Source: Schlesneria sp.
GTDB lineage: Bacteria > Planctomycetota > Planctomycetia > Planctomycetales > Planctomycetaceae
NCBI GenBank assembly: GCA_025353525.1
Contig: JANXOO010001132.1
Span: 1-6,419 of the forward strand
Direction of reading: 5' to 3'
DNA: 6,419 nucleotides
Below, one piece after another: positions 1-6,260 of this stretch; the stretch's first letter is position 1, and every line of letters starts with the position of its first letter. The position numbers and the translations under genes were made by a program. The notes under the pieces were generated by a model, which saw only the letters and a program-made list of their open reading frames with translations, made no database searches and had not been told where the DNA came from.

Positions 1-80
1 ACATCCGACCTAACTCCAATGCCACTAAGGAATGACACCGCAGACAACGCTCGAATCTTTTTGATAAACATGCAAGAATT

Positions 81-108
81 GTGGGTAATACAAAGGGCGT
101 CAGCCCAC
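81..108 (-). terminator. Possible terminator hairpin after the DUF1501 gene
   Basis: On the minus strand, about 30 nt past the DUF1501 stop codon, GGGC-TGAC-GCCC (positions 106-95) forms a short hairpin followed directly by TTTGTATT. An alternative outer pairing, GTGGG with CCCAC (81-85 with 104-108), encloses the same segment. The stem is only 4 bp and the tail is not a clean T-run, so termination is an inference. The sequence also resembles short dispersed intergenic repeats. Positions 1-80 show nothing that I can identify. Confidence 0.3.
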
Positions 109-138
109 GGGTTCTTCGGACCTCTTGTAAATTGCGGG

Positions 139-1641
139 TCAGAGCAGCAAATCCCCAACGACATCGCCGTGAACGTTCGTTAACCGGCGTTCGATTCCAT
201 TGTGGTAATACGTCAGTCGCTGGTGATCGACGCCGAGCAGGTGCAACACTGTCGCGTGCAAGTCGGGCCAGGTCACGGGTTTGTCGACTGCTTTCCAGCC
301 GATTTCGTCCGTCGCACCGTAACTGATGCCGCGCCGCAGTCCTCCGCCGGCCATCCAGACGCTGAACCCGTACATATTGTGATCGCGACCGCCGCCCAGG
401 ACATTGGCTTCGGACTGCGCGAACGGAGTACGACCAAACTCGGTGGTGAACAATACCAGCGTGTCGTCGAGCATCCCGCGCTGACGCAAATCGCGCAGCA
501 GCGCGGCAACAGGTTGATCGACGCGCAGAGCTTCCTGACTATGGTTCTCTTTAACGCTTTCGTGGCCGTCCCAATTGATGCGAGGCGAACCGAACGAACC
601 CCCCGCAAACAATTGCACAAACCGCACCCCCTGCTCAAGCAGCCTGCGAGCCAGCAGGCAACTGCGACCGAAGTCGGCCGTTTCCAGCCGGTCCATGCCA
701 TAGTCCGATTGGGTGGCAGCCGTCTCGCCCGTCAAATCAGTCACGCGCGGAACGGACAACTGCATCTTTGCCGCCAGTTCATAGCTTTTGATTCTGGCCG
801 TCAGGTCACTCTCGGGCCTCGATCCCTGATGATGCCGATTGATCGCGGCGATGAACTCACGGGTTTCCCGTTCACCTTCGGCATCGAACGAACTCCGCCC
901 GCTCGGGCCTTGGGCAGGCTGATTTGAACTGGCAGTCGATTGATCTCGTCCCGGCGACTGGCCTGGAAACAGATCGTCGATCGGCGGACCTTTCGAGCGA
1001 AAGGCGACCCCCTGGTAGCGTGCCGGGAGAAATCCGTTCGACCAATTGATCGTCCCGCCAGCGGGCAACCCGCGCGGATCAGGCAGCACAACATACGCAG
1101 GAAGTTCGTCTGTCTCGCAACCCAGCCCGTAAGACATCCACGAGCCGAGTACCGGAAAACCGTTCAGCCGAAACCCTGTATTGGCTTGAAATGTTGCCGG
1201 AGTATGGTTGGCTGAATCCGCAACCATCGAACGAACGACGGTCAATTCATCAGCCACTTCCGCGAGATGCGGAAACAGATCCGAGACCCACAATCCGCTG
1301 TCGCCCCGTTGCCGAAATTCCCAGTCGTTTTTCCTGAGCAGCCCGATCTTGCCGAAAAAAGTTTCCGGCTTTTCCGATGCGGGAAGCGATTGTCCGTGGT
1401 ATTTCGCCAGTGCAGGCTTGTAATCGAATGAATCGAGATGACTCATTCCCCCGCACATATAGAGATGGATCACTCGTTTGCATTTTGCAGCCAGATGCGG
1501 CGGCGGATCGGCGGCTTCACCCGCGACTGTTTCCGCGATCGACGAATTGCGTTGCGACAGCAGATGCCAGATGGCCGTTGACGTGAGACCGTGAGTTGAC
1601 CACGAGAGAAAATCGCGTCTCGGTATCGTCATTGGTGCCAC
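139..1641 (-). CDS. DUF1501 domain-containing, Tat-exported protein
   Basis: This 500-residue protein belongs to the DUF1501 family, related to the alkaline phosphatase/sulfatase superfamily and abundant in planctomycetes; its substrate is unknown. The N-terminus has a twin-arginine signal (PRRDFLSWS, residues 7-15), so export of a folded protein is expected. Family hallmarks run through its length: HLYMCGGMSHLDSFD at residues 59-73, a conserved SANHTPATFQANTG at 143-156, WDGHESVKENH at 357-367, EFGRTPF at 401-407, GGGRDHN at 416-422 and the C-terminal RLTNVHGDVV near 486-495. Residues about 221-255 are a Ser/Gln/Gly-rich, low-complexity insertion. The chosen start is GTG at 1641, because AAGG lies 8 nt upstream of it (complement of 1650-1653); ATG at 1632 (MTIPRRDF) is the alternative and lies too far from that site. 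Such genes usually neighbour a DUF1549/DUF1553 cytochrome-like partner, which is absent here but could lie just left of the window. The upstream gene is 48 bp away on the same strand, so co-transcription is possible. The family call is secure; the biochemical role is not. Confidence 0.95.
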   Translation of the reverse strand: MAPMTIPRRDFLSWSTHGLTSTAIWHLLSQRNSSIAETVAGEAADPPPHLAAKCKRVIHLYMCGGMSHLDSFDYKPALAKYHGQSLPASEKPETFFGKIGLLRKNDWEFRQRGDSGLWVSDLFPHLAEVADELTVVRSMVADSANHTPATFQANTGFRLNGFPVLGSWMSYGLGCETDELPAYVVLPDPRGLPAGGTINWSNGFLPARYQGVAFRSKGPPIDDLFPGQSPGRDQSTASSNQPAQGPSGRSSFDAEGERETREFIAAINRHHQGSRPESDLTARIKSYELAAKMQLSVPRVTDLTGETAATQSDYGMDRLETADFGRSCLLARRLLEQGVRFVQLFAGGSFGSPRINWDGHESVKENHSQEALRVDQPVAALLRDLRQRGMLDDTLVLFTTEFGRTPFAQSEANVLGGGRDHNMYGFSVWMAGGGLRRGISYGATDEIGWKAVDKPVTWPDLHATVLHLLGVDHQRLTYYHNGIERRLTNVHGDVVGDLLL

Positions 1642-1689
1642 TTTAATCGCCTTACCTGATTCTTCGTCCCGATGTCGTCATCGTTCCAG

Positions 1690-3246
1690 CTACCTGGCAT
1701 TCGTAATCGCACTGACTTTAAGTTCCTGGTCGCGTCCTTTTTGTTCCAGACGGACAACAAGCCTCGAACTGCCAGGTGGCCCAAAGCTCCAGACTTCGGT
1801 GACCCCTTTTGCGGTGATTGCTCGAGCCAATGAACCGGGTTGACCCATAAAATTTCGAAGTTCTTTAGTCGTCATTCCGATTGCGATTTTTGTCGGGGAC
1901 TGAGGCACTGCCGTCGGGACACCCGGTTTTTCGGCAGCCGATTTCAGCCAGCGACCATTCCGCCACTGGTAGCCAAGTGCAGCCAGCCGTGTTTTGATTT
2001 CTTCAAACGTCGGGTCAATTTTGTAGGCATCGGACAGGTATTCGACGGCGACCGGTTCGTTGTTCAGAAGTGAGAAGTATTCGTCGGCCAACTGGACCAT
2101 GCCGATCACTCCGTCCCCTTTCAATCGCAATTCGTGGCCCCTGATCCACTTCAGCAAGGCCAGTTTTGCTGTCTCATCCTGTTTTCGGTCCCGATAGGAC
2201 GAAGCCAGCTTTTCGATCTCGGCACGCGTTAAGGCATCGATATTGGACAGGCGATATTCCATGCACAAAACCCGGTGTTTTTCCGCCAGTGTCGATTCTT
2301 CGGGAATTGTTGCTTCGATCCGGTCAGCGACCATGTCACCGTCACGTCCGTCGTCCGACGCGTCGTGCAGCAAACGGGTTCTCATAACAAGTATGAAGAA
2401 CAACCGGTGCAACTGGACTCGCAACTCGTCGCTTGCCTTGCGATACGCCCCCACCGGATCCTGCTCGTACGCTTCCTGAAGGTCGCGTGGCATATTTTTG
2501 AATTGATCCTGGGTCCCCGTCAGATGATCTGACAGGCTGGACGCGAACTTTTGCCAGTCGCTCACATCAGGCGACGCAGACTTTCGCAGCGTTTGCCACT
2601 GCACATGAAGCCCCTCGTGGACAAGTTCGATTTGGCGGCGATTCGACAACTTGTAATGGTCGACTTTTTTGGCGAGCGAAAACCGGCCTTCTGCGTCTGT
2701 GGGCTTCAGAGATTCGTATTCGATCTCGATCGATTTGGAATACGCCGTGTTTGCTTTCTTCATCAATTCTGCGTCGTCGTAGAAGCGGCTGAGTTTTGCA
2801 ACCCGATCCCCGAGTTCTGTCCAGTCTTCGGGGGTGGCTCGCTTGAATTTCGAGGTCAGTTCCGAGACGCTGGAATCGAATTGCTCTGCGTATCCACGTA
2901 TGGCCTTCACGTCTTCGACTTCGAATTCCTGGCGGGCTCCGACTTTTTTGAAATACCCCGTCACTTCGACGGTGTGCTTTGCGTTGATCGTGCGGAGTTT
3001 GGCGCTATCGACGTTGAATTTGAGGTCGCACCGCAGCAGCCTGAAACTGCCACCGCTCTGACTGCTTCCTTGCGCCCCCATGCGCCCTTCGACGCGGATT
3101 CGGATCGGCGGATCGACGTATTTGTCCCACGGCTTGTTATCGTTCAGCGTTTGTACAGACCAGGCATCTGCTGCGGTCACAATTCGCCCGAAGGCTTCAA
3201 TGGCGATCACAACAAGGCAAACCAGCAGGCTGCGGTACTTCGGCAT
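1690..3246 (-). CDS. Secreted protein of unknown function with BamE-like C-terminus
   Basis: I do not recognise this 518-residue protein as a named family. It opens with a Sec signal peptide: MPKYR, then a hydrophobic stretch (LLVCLVVIAIEAFG) and a likely cut after VTAA near residue 26. Residues about 36-115 look like a beta-rich, OB-like domain (IRIRVEGRM, then FRLLRCDLKF, VEVTGYFKK and FEVEDVKAI). Residues about 120-430 are charged and mostly helical, ending in a TPR-like segment (AVEYLSDAYKIDPTFEEIKTRL) followed by LGYQWRNGRWL. After a Pro-rich linker, residues about 453-518 (IAIGMTTKELRNFMGQPG, EVWSFG, RLVVRLE) resemble the SmpA/OmlA/BamE fold, which occurs in outer-membrane assembly lipoproteins. 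There is no lipobox cysteine, so it is probably soluble in the periplasm. The start at 3246 is preferred over the in-frame ATG at 3264, because GGAG sits 4 nt upstream of it and the signal peptide then begins cleanly. The domain assignments are pattern-based and tentative; the reading frame itself is secure. Confidence 0.85.
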   Translation of the reverse strand: MPKYRSLLVCLVVIAIEAFGRIVTAADAWSVQTLNDNKPWDKYVDPPIRIRVEGRMGAQGSSQSGGSFRLLRCDLKFNVDSAKLRTINAKHTVEVTGYFKKVGARQEFEVEDVKAIRGYAEQFDSSVSELTSKFKRATPEDWTELGDRVAKLSRFYDDAELMKKANTAYSKSIEIEYESLKPTDAEGRFSLAKKVDHYKLSNRRQIELVHEGLHVQWQTLRKSASPDVSDWQKFASSLSDHLTGTQDQFKNMPRDLQEAYEQDPVGAYRKASDELRVQLHRLFFILVMRTRLLHDASDDGRDGDMVADRIEATIPEESTLAEKHRVLCMEYRLSNIDALTRAEIEKLASSYRDRKQDETAKLALLKWIRGHELRLKGDGVIGMVQLADEYFSLLNNEPVAVEYLSDAYKIDPTFEEIKTRLAALGYQWRNGRWLKSAAEKPGVPTAVPQSPTKIAIGMTTKELRNFMGQPGSLARAITAKGVTEVWSFGPPGSSRLVVRLEQKGRDQELKVSAITNAR

Positions 3247-3250
3247 GTCG

Positions 3251-3254
3251 CTCC
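3251..3254 (-). promoter_or_regulatory. Shine-Dalgarno site that sets the start at 3246
   Basis: On the minus strand GGAG is followed by CGAC and ATG (start at 3246). The alternative in-frame ATG at 3264 would place this motif inside the coding region and would add six residues (MLKRSD) before the signal peptide. The motif therefore favours the shorter protein. Confidence 0.6.
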
Positions 3255-3297
3255 GTTTCAGCATTGCTTTACGTCCCCGGCAGTGAAAAATATTCTG

Positions 3298-3324
3298 AAA
3301 AACGGGAACCCCGGCGCGCCGGGG
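3298..3324 (-). terminator. GC-rich palindrome with T-tract, likely hpt terminator
   Basis: A perfect 16-bp palindrome, CCCCGGCGCGCCGGGG, occupies 3309-3324. Reading on the minus strand it is followed by TTCCCG and then TTTTT (complement of 3298-3302). It starts 26 bp past the hpt stop codon and lies upstream of the next minus-strand gene, where an intrinsic terminator would be expected. Two features are unfavourable: the T-tract is 6 nt from the stem, and the palindrome can form only a small loop by opening its central GC-rich pairs. It may instead be part of a dispersed repeat. Confidence 0.45.
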
Positions 3325-3350
3325 GTCTTCCTGGTGCGTGTCCCCTTTTT
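3325..3350. repeat. Possible REP-like element next to the palindrome
   Basis: Immediately after the hpt stop codon the minus strand reads AAAAAAGGGGACACGCACC, then AGGAAGAC, leading into the 3309-3324 palindrome. The AAAAAGGGGACA-type head followed by a GC-rich hairpin resembles short dispersed REP-type repeats that I recall from planctomycete genomes. No second copy is visible in this window, so the assignment rests on recollection and is weak. Confidence 0.25.
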
Positions 3351-3917
3351 TCAGCGACCGGCATTTCCATTCCTGCCGGACGACTTCGCCCCCACTTCGT
3401 CAAGATCGTCCGGATTCAACACCGCGATCCAGGGCAAATGGCGGTAATCGTCATTATAGTCGAGTCCATAGCCGACGACGAACGTATCGGGGATTTGAAA
3501 GCCGTGATAATCCGGGATGATCCCGACTTCGCTCCGCCCCTGCTTCCACAGCAAAACTGCCGTACAAACGCTGGCCGGATTTCGCCCGTTCAATTCATCC
3601 AGCAGCCTGACCATCGTTCGACCTGTATCGAAGATGTCATCGACCAGCAGCACGTCGCGTCCTTCGATCGCGGGCATCAGGTCAGTCCCGATCGTCAACT
3701 GGCCTGGAACGGTCGTCTCGCCTCGATAACTTGAAGCGCGGATGAATCCGATCTGGTGCGGAGTGTCGATCGCCCGAATCAGATCGGCGACAAGAACCAC
3801 ACTGCCATTCAGGACCCCCAAAACCGTCAACGGTCTGCCGCGATAGACATCAGCGATCGTTCGTCCCAACTGAGCGACGCGTTCGGCAATGGCCATTTCG
3901 GAGAGTAACGTTTTCAT
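3351..3917 (-). CDS. hpt: Hypoxanthine phosphoribosyltransferase
   Basis: This 188-residue cytoplasmic enzyme transfers phosphoribose from PRPP to hypoxanthine, and often guanine, to make IMP or GMP in purine salvage. The signature elements are present in order. LGVLNGSVVLVADL (residues 33-46) is the pyrophosphate-binding loop. SSYRGET (62-68) is the flexible active-site loop. VLLVDDIFDTGRT (89-101) is the PRPP motif, with D93/D94 and the likely catalytic D97. K125 stands at the purine-contact position. FVVGYGLDYNDDYRHLPWIAVL (146-167 region) supplies the base-stacking segment, the Mg-ligand position D153 and the conserved R159. Length is normal for the bacterial family; the last 20 or so residues are a polar tail. 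Start 3917 has only GGA 4 nt upstream, a weak ribosome site; Met8 (3896) is a poorer alternative because the loop spacing fits the longer form. The gene is divergent from the hydrolase gene across 111 bp, and a terminator-like palindrome follows it. No functional link to its neighbours is apparent. Confidence 0.96.
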   Translation of the reverse strand: MKTLLSEMAIAERVAQLGRTIADVYRGRPLTVLGVLNGSVVLVADLIRAIDTPHQIGFIRASSYRGETTVPGQLTIGTDLMPAIEGRDVLLVDDIFDTGRTMVRLLDELNGRNPASVCTAVLLWKQGRSEVGIIPDYHGFQIPDTFVVGYGLDYNDDYRHLPWIAVLNPDDLDEVGAKSSGRNGNAGR

Positions 3918-3954
3918 TTTTCCGGTTTGCCACTCAATTCAATCGCCACGACGT

Positions 3955-3984
3955 TTGCCAAAAGAGATCGCGCCTTCGTACAAA
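3955..3984 (+). promoter_or_regulatory. Candidate promoter for the hydrolase-adaptor pair
   Basis: In the divergent spacer, TTGCCA (3955-3960, five of six matches to the -35 consensus) is followed after 18 bp by TACAAA (3979-3984, four of six matches to the -10 consensus). Transcription would begin about 35-40 nt before the ATG at 4029. Planctomycete sigma-70 promoters are poorly conserved, so this is a consensus match only. I found no equally good candidate for the opposing hpt gene in the same spacer. Confidence 0.25.
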
Positions 3985-4028
3985 CCAATGTATCCTTCGC
4001 ACACCATTGAAGATAGCAGGACAGGTTC

Positions 4029-4742
4029 ATGAGTTGGTCGAATACAGTCATCGCAGGAAAGTCGGCGGAAGTTTTTGTCCCCTCGTCCTCGATTGGTCCC
4101 GTCGGAATCGTTCTGTTCCTGCACGGATATGACGGAGTCACGCTGAAGGGCAACGAAACCTACGAGCGGGAATTGACCCGGCACAATCTGATCGCGATCT
4201 GCCCGTCCGGGCCTCACTGCTGGTGGACGGATGCCATCTATGGTCCGTTCGACGAAGAACAGAGTCCCGTCGGGTTTCTCGCCGAAAATATTCCCGCTTA
4301 TTGCCTCGAGCAATGGCAGATCGCTCCGCCCAGGATTGCCGTGTGCGGGGTCGAGATGGGCGGGCAGGGTGCGTTGCAACTGGCATATCGTCATGCGAGA
4401 CAATTTCCTGTCGTAGTAGCAATTTCTCCCAAAGTCGATTTCGAGACGTGGTGGGGACACGGGACATCGCTCGACACGATTTTTGACGATCAGGAAGCCG
4501 CACGACAGCGAACGGCGATACTGCACTTGCACCCGCTGAACTATCCGAAACATCAATACCTGCTGTGCGACCCAAACGATGTCTACTGTTTTGACGGAGT
4601 TCTGATGCTGGCGAGTAAACTGTCGTCCTCGGGTGTTCCATTCGAGCAGGAACTGAATGCAACTCACGGCGGGTTCGGCTGGACTTATGCGAATGCCATG
4701 GCTCAGCGCGCGATCGAGTACATCGCAATGAAAATTCAGTAA
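4029..4742 (+). CDS. Alpha/beta-hydrolase-fold protein with Glu at the nucleophile elbow
   Basis: This 237-residue protein looks like an esterase/prolyl-oligopeptidase-like alpha/beta hydrolase. VLFLHGYDG (residues 28-36) is the oxyanion-hole HG segment after a beta strand. VCGVEMGGQGALQLAYRHA (105-123) occupies the nucleophile-elbow position. An acidic cluster, CDPNDVYCFDG (180-190), and ATHGGFGW with H213 (211-218) occur where the catalytic acid and histidine are expected. The usual elbow is GxSxGG; here the serine position is E109, encoded by GAG, and no frame break occurs around it. It may therefore be catalytically inactive, use unusual chemistry, or belong to a subfamily with another role. 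No signal peptide is evident, so a cytoplasmic location is likely. The start at 4029 follows a weak purine stretch (AGCAGGACAGG). The adaptor gene begins 11 bp after the stop, suggesting co-transcription. The fold is well supported; the substrate and activity are unknown. Confidence 0.88.
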   Translation: MSWSNTVIAGKSAEVFVPSSSIGPVGIVLFLHGYDGVTLKGNETYERELTRHNLIAICPSGPHCWWTDAIYGPFDEEQSPVGFLAENIPAYCLEQWQIAPPRIAVCGVEMGGQGALQLAYRHARQFPVVVAISPKVDFETWWGHGTSLDTIFDDQEAARQRTAILHLHPLNYPKHQYLLCDPNDVYCFDGVLMLASKLSSSGVPFEQELNATHGGFGWTYANAMAQRAIEYIAMKIQ

Positions 4743-4753
4743 AAGGAACGAAA

Positions 4754-5602
4754 ATGTCGACTGCACTTGTCGCCGTGTTACTGTCCCGCGTGTTGGCCGC
4801 CGCCGATCCCTCGCCGATGATCACAATCGAAGGTGCGCAATTGACGCTGATCGAGCACGCCGAAATCCCCGCCCGCGAATCGGGCGTGCTGAACGAGATT
4901 TTTGTTGCCGAAGGGGGAACCGTTGAGGCCGACACGCCACTCGGGTTGATCGATGACGAGGACGCGAAACTGGTCCGGCAGCGGGCGGAGACCGAATTGG
5001 CTTTGGCCAAGGGAATCGCCGAGAACGATCTTCGGATCCGGTTCGCAAAAAAGTCACTGGAAGTGGCTCGAGCAGAGCTGAAGCGGTCTGTCGAATCGGT
5101 CGAGAAGTTCCCGAAGAGTGTTTCGCAAACGGAACTCGACCGCCTGAAGCTTCTGGCCGACAAAGCAGAACTCGATGTCGATCAGGCGGAGGTCGAGGTG
5201 TCTCAGGCCAGGTTGACGATGCAATTGAAAAAGCACGACCTCGAACGCGCCACCCTGCAACTGAATCGCCGCACGATCAGGGCACCATTCGCCGGCACGG
5301 TGGTGCAATGGAAGCGACAGCGCGGTGAATGGGTGGACGCCAGCACACCCGTCGTTCGAGTGATCCGGTTAAATCGGCTGCGAGCGGAAGGATTCATGAA
5401 CGTAAAGAATGCCCCGTCCAGGCTCGTCGGACGGACCGTCACGTTCGGGATTGACGGAACAAAGCACAAAGGGACTTTGACGTTCGTGAACCCGGAAATC
5501 GACCCGGTCAATCAGCAAGTTCGAATCCGGGCCGAAATCGAAAACAGCGAACTGTCGCTCCGGCCAGGACAAACCGGAACGCTCGTCGTGGAATCGCGTT
5601 GA
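4754..5602 (+). CDS. HlyD/RND-type periplasmic adaptor subunit
   Basis: This 282-residue protein is a membrane-fusion (adaptor) protein of the HlyD/AcrA class, which bridges an inner-membrane exporter to the outer envelope. After a short hydrophobic N-terminus (ALVAVLLSRVLAAADPS, likely cut after Ala15-17) come the typical parts in order. The first lipoyl half is at residues about 37-67 (IPARESGVLNEIFVAEGGTV). A long charged coiled-coil hairpin spans 68-172. The second lipoyl half is at 173-207 (RTIRAPFAGTVV, GEWVDASTPVVRVI). A beta-barrel region completes it at 208-282, ending PGQTGTLVV. At 282 residues it is shorter than AcrA-like proteins, because it has a compact barrel and no extended membrane-proximal domain. 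The ribosome site AAGGA (4743-4747) lies 6 nt before the ATG, directly after the hydrolase stop, so the two genes are probably one transcript. No transporter, ATPase or outer-membrane channel is encoded within the window. The family call is firm; the exported substrate is unknown. Confidence 0.93.
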   Translation: MSTALVAVLLSRVLAAADPSPMITIEGAQLTLIEHAEIPARESGVLNEIFVAEGGTVEADTPLGLIDDEDAKLVRQRAETELALAKGIAENDLRIRFAKKSLEVARAELKRSVESVEKFPKSVSQTELDRLKLLADKAELDVDQAEVEVSQARLTMQLKKHDLERATLQLNRRTIRAPFAGTVVQWKRQRGEWVDASTPVVRVIRLNRLRAEGFMNVKNAPSRLVGRTVTFGIDGTKHKGTLTFVNPEIDPVNQQVRIRAEIENSELSLRPGQTGTLVVESR

Positions 5603-5788
5603 TTCTTGTTGTGGAGTCGCCTTCATAGTCGACATCGTGCGGCAAAGTCCGCTTCGCAGTGTCCCAGGCGGGATTGTTGTCGCCTTACAGTCAACGCGGT
5701 GAAGCATTTTTCGCGAGGACAAAACAGCGGTTTCGATTCGAACATCTTTGTCCGGGAGGTGACTACATTGATCAGCCGGTCGGTTGAG

Positions 5789-5844
5789 CGTCTTCAGGAC
5801 ACCTCTGGTACACATTGAGAATATACTCCCCGATCCTGAAGACG
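5789..5844. repeat. Perfect 11-bp inverted repeat with 34-nt spacer
   Basis: CGTCTTCAGGA (5789-5799) and TCCTGAAGACG (5834-5844) are exact reverse complements separated by 34 nt. In RNA from either strand they could form an 11-bp stem. Neither side carries a T-run, so an intrinsic terminator is not indicated. It could be a structured RNA element, a protein-binding site or a remnant of a small element. Confidence 0.6.
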
Positions 5845-5920
5845 ATTTACATACCACGGCGGCACATATGCTTTCGCGGAAGCGGAATAATTGAGTTCGG
5901 CTTTAATTTTAATTAGCATT

Positions 5921-5934
5921 CGGCATTCGTGCCG
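5921..5934 (-). terminator. Short hairpin after the DUF2294 stop
   Basis: CGGCA and TGCCG (5921-5925 and 5930-5934) pair around a four-base loop. On the minus strand this hairpin begins about a dozen bases past the DUF2294 stop codon and is followed by the AT-rich stretch AATGCTAATTAAAATTAAAG. The tail is A-rich rather than T-rich, so terminator function is only a possibility suggested by its position. Confidence 0.25.
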
Positions 5935-5945
5935 GGTGCCGACAT

Positions 5946-6260
5946 TCATTTGTGCTTTGATTCACGGACGGCTGGCATTTCGGCTAGCGTGAACAGTACA
6001 ACTTCTTCGCCCGATGTTGTGCTGATATCGTGGTGCAAGCTCAATACGCTGACGCCGGTCGCCTCTTCAACCATTTTTTCCATCAACGGACGGGCGAGCT
6101 CAATTAACTGAGTTCGAACTTGTTTGAGCAAATCTCGCCCCTTTTCAGGGATTGCGGTCTTGACGAGTTGTTGTTCAGCCGCCGTCAGTACGCCATGAAG
6201 GCGGACGACAAGCAGATCCCCTGGCAAATAAGTCTGGATGTCCTTCGGACCGCGGCCCAT
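5946..6260 (-). CDS. DUF2294 family protein, N-terminally truncated open frame
   Basis: The 104 residues read from ATG at 6260 match the DUF2294 family of small proteins, whose biochemical function is unknown. Recognisable stretches are MGRGPKDIQTYLPGD (1-15), LLVVRLHGVLTAAEQQLVKT (16-35), GRDLLKQVRTQLIELARPLM (41-60), VSVLSLHHDIST (70-81) and GEEVVLFTLAEM (84-95). Family members normally carry about 20 more residues before MGRGP. Here those residues are encoded in frame upstream (6261-6326) but are interrupted by TAA at 6309-6311. The open portion could still be translated from 6260, because AGGA lies 4 nt before that ATG, but it would lack the first helix. No other frame damage is visible, and the rest is well conserved in pattern, which suggests a recent change, a sequencing error or use of the internal start. 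It converges on the adaptor gene across 343 bp. The family call is confident; whether a functional product is made is uncertain. Confidence 0.75.
   Translation of the reverse strand: MGRGPKDIQTYLPGDLLVVRLHGVLTAAEQQLVKTAIPEKGRDLLKQVRTQLIELARPLMEKMVEEATGVSVLSLHHDISTTSGEEVVLFTLAEMPAVRESKHK

Larger units (their letters stand above)
5603..5945. other. 343-bp convergent intergenic region without a convincing gene
   Basis: This gap lies between the stop codons of the convergent adaptor and DUF2294 genes. No reading frame in it has both a credible start and recognisable protein content. It holds an 11-bp inverted repeat (5789-5844), a short hairpin with a TTCG loop (5921-5934), an AT-rich patch around 5901-5915, and a strong GGGAGGTGA Shine-Dalgarno-like motif (5754-5762). 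That motif precedes a 17-codon TTG-started frame (5768-5818, LISRSVERLQDTSGTH after the start). The short frame is noted but not called as a gene. I see no clean intrinsic terminator for the adaptor gene. Confidence 0.6.

Noticed and set aside
202..927. 241-codon plus-strand frame opposite the DUF1501 gene
   Set aside because: It is fully antisense to a protein with strong family hallmarks and has no recognisable domain.
2551..3447. 298-codon open frame on the plus strand
   Set aside because: It lies opposite the 518-residue secreted protein, runs through the intergenic palindrome into hpt, and has no signal peptide, domain pattern or ribosome site. It is an antisense shadow of a GC-rich gene.
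3914..4030. Possible 38-codon gene (MNLSCYLQW start) overlapping the hpt ATG by an ATGA junction
   Set aside because: The overlap looks translationally coupled, but there is no ribosome site before 4030, the protein has no recognisable pattern, and it occupies the divergent promoter region.
3939..5163. Long minus-strand open frames opposite the hydrolase and adaptor genes
   Set aside because: Their translations are low-complexity Arg/Ser-rich or without family pattern, while the plus-strand frames show clear hydrolase and HlyD motifs.
5639..5652. GCGG-CAAAGT-CCGC hairpin as adaptor-gene terminator
   Set aside because: The stem is only 4 bp and no T-tract follows it.
5606..5818. 70-codon plus-strand frame after the adaptor gene
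   Set aside because: It begins at TTG right after the adaptor stop without a ribosome site, and its composition (many Arg, Ser and Cys) does not look like a real protein. Only its last 17 codons have a good upstream motif, and they are reported as an observation, not a gene.
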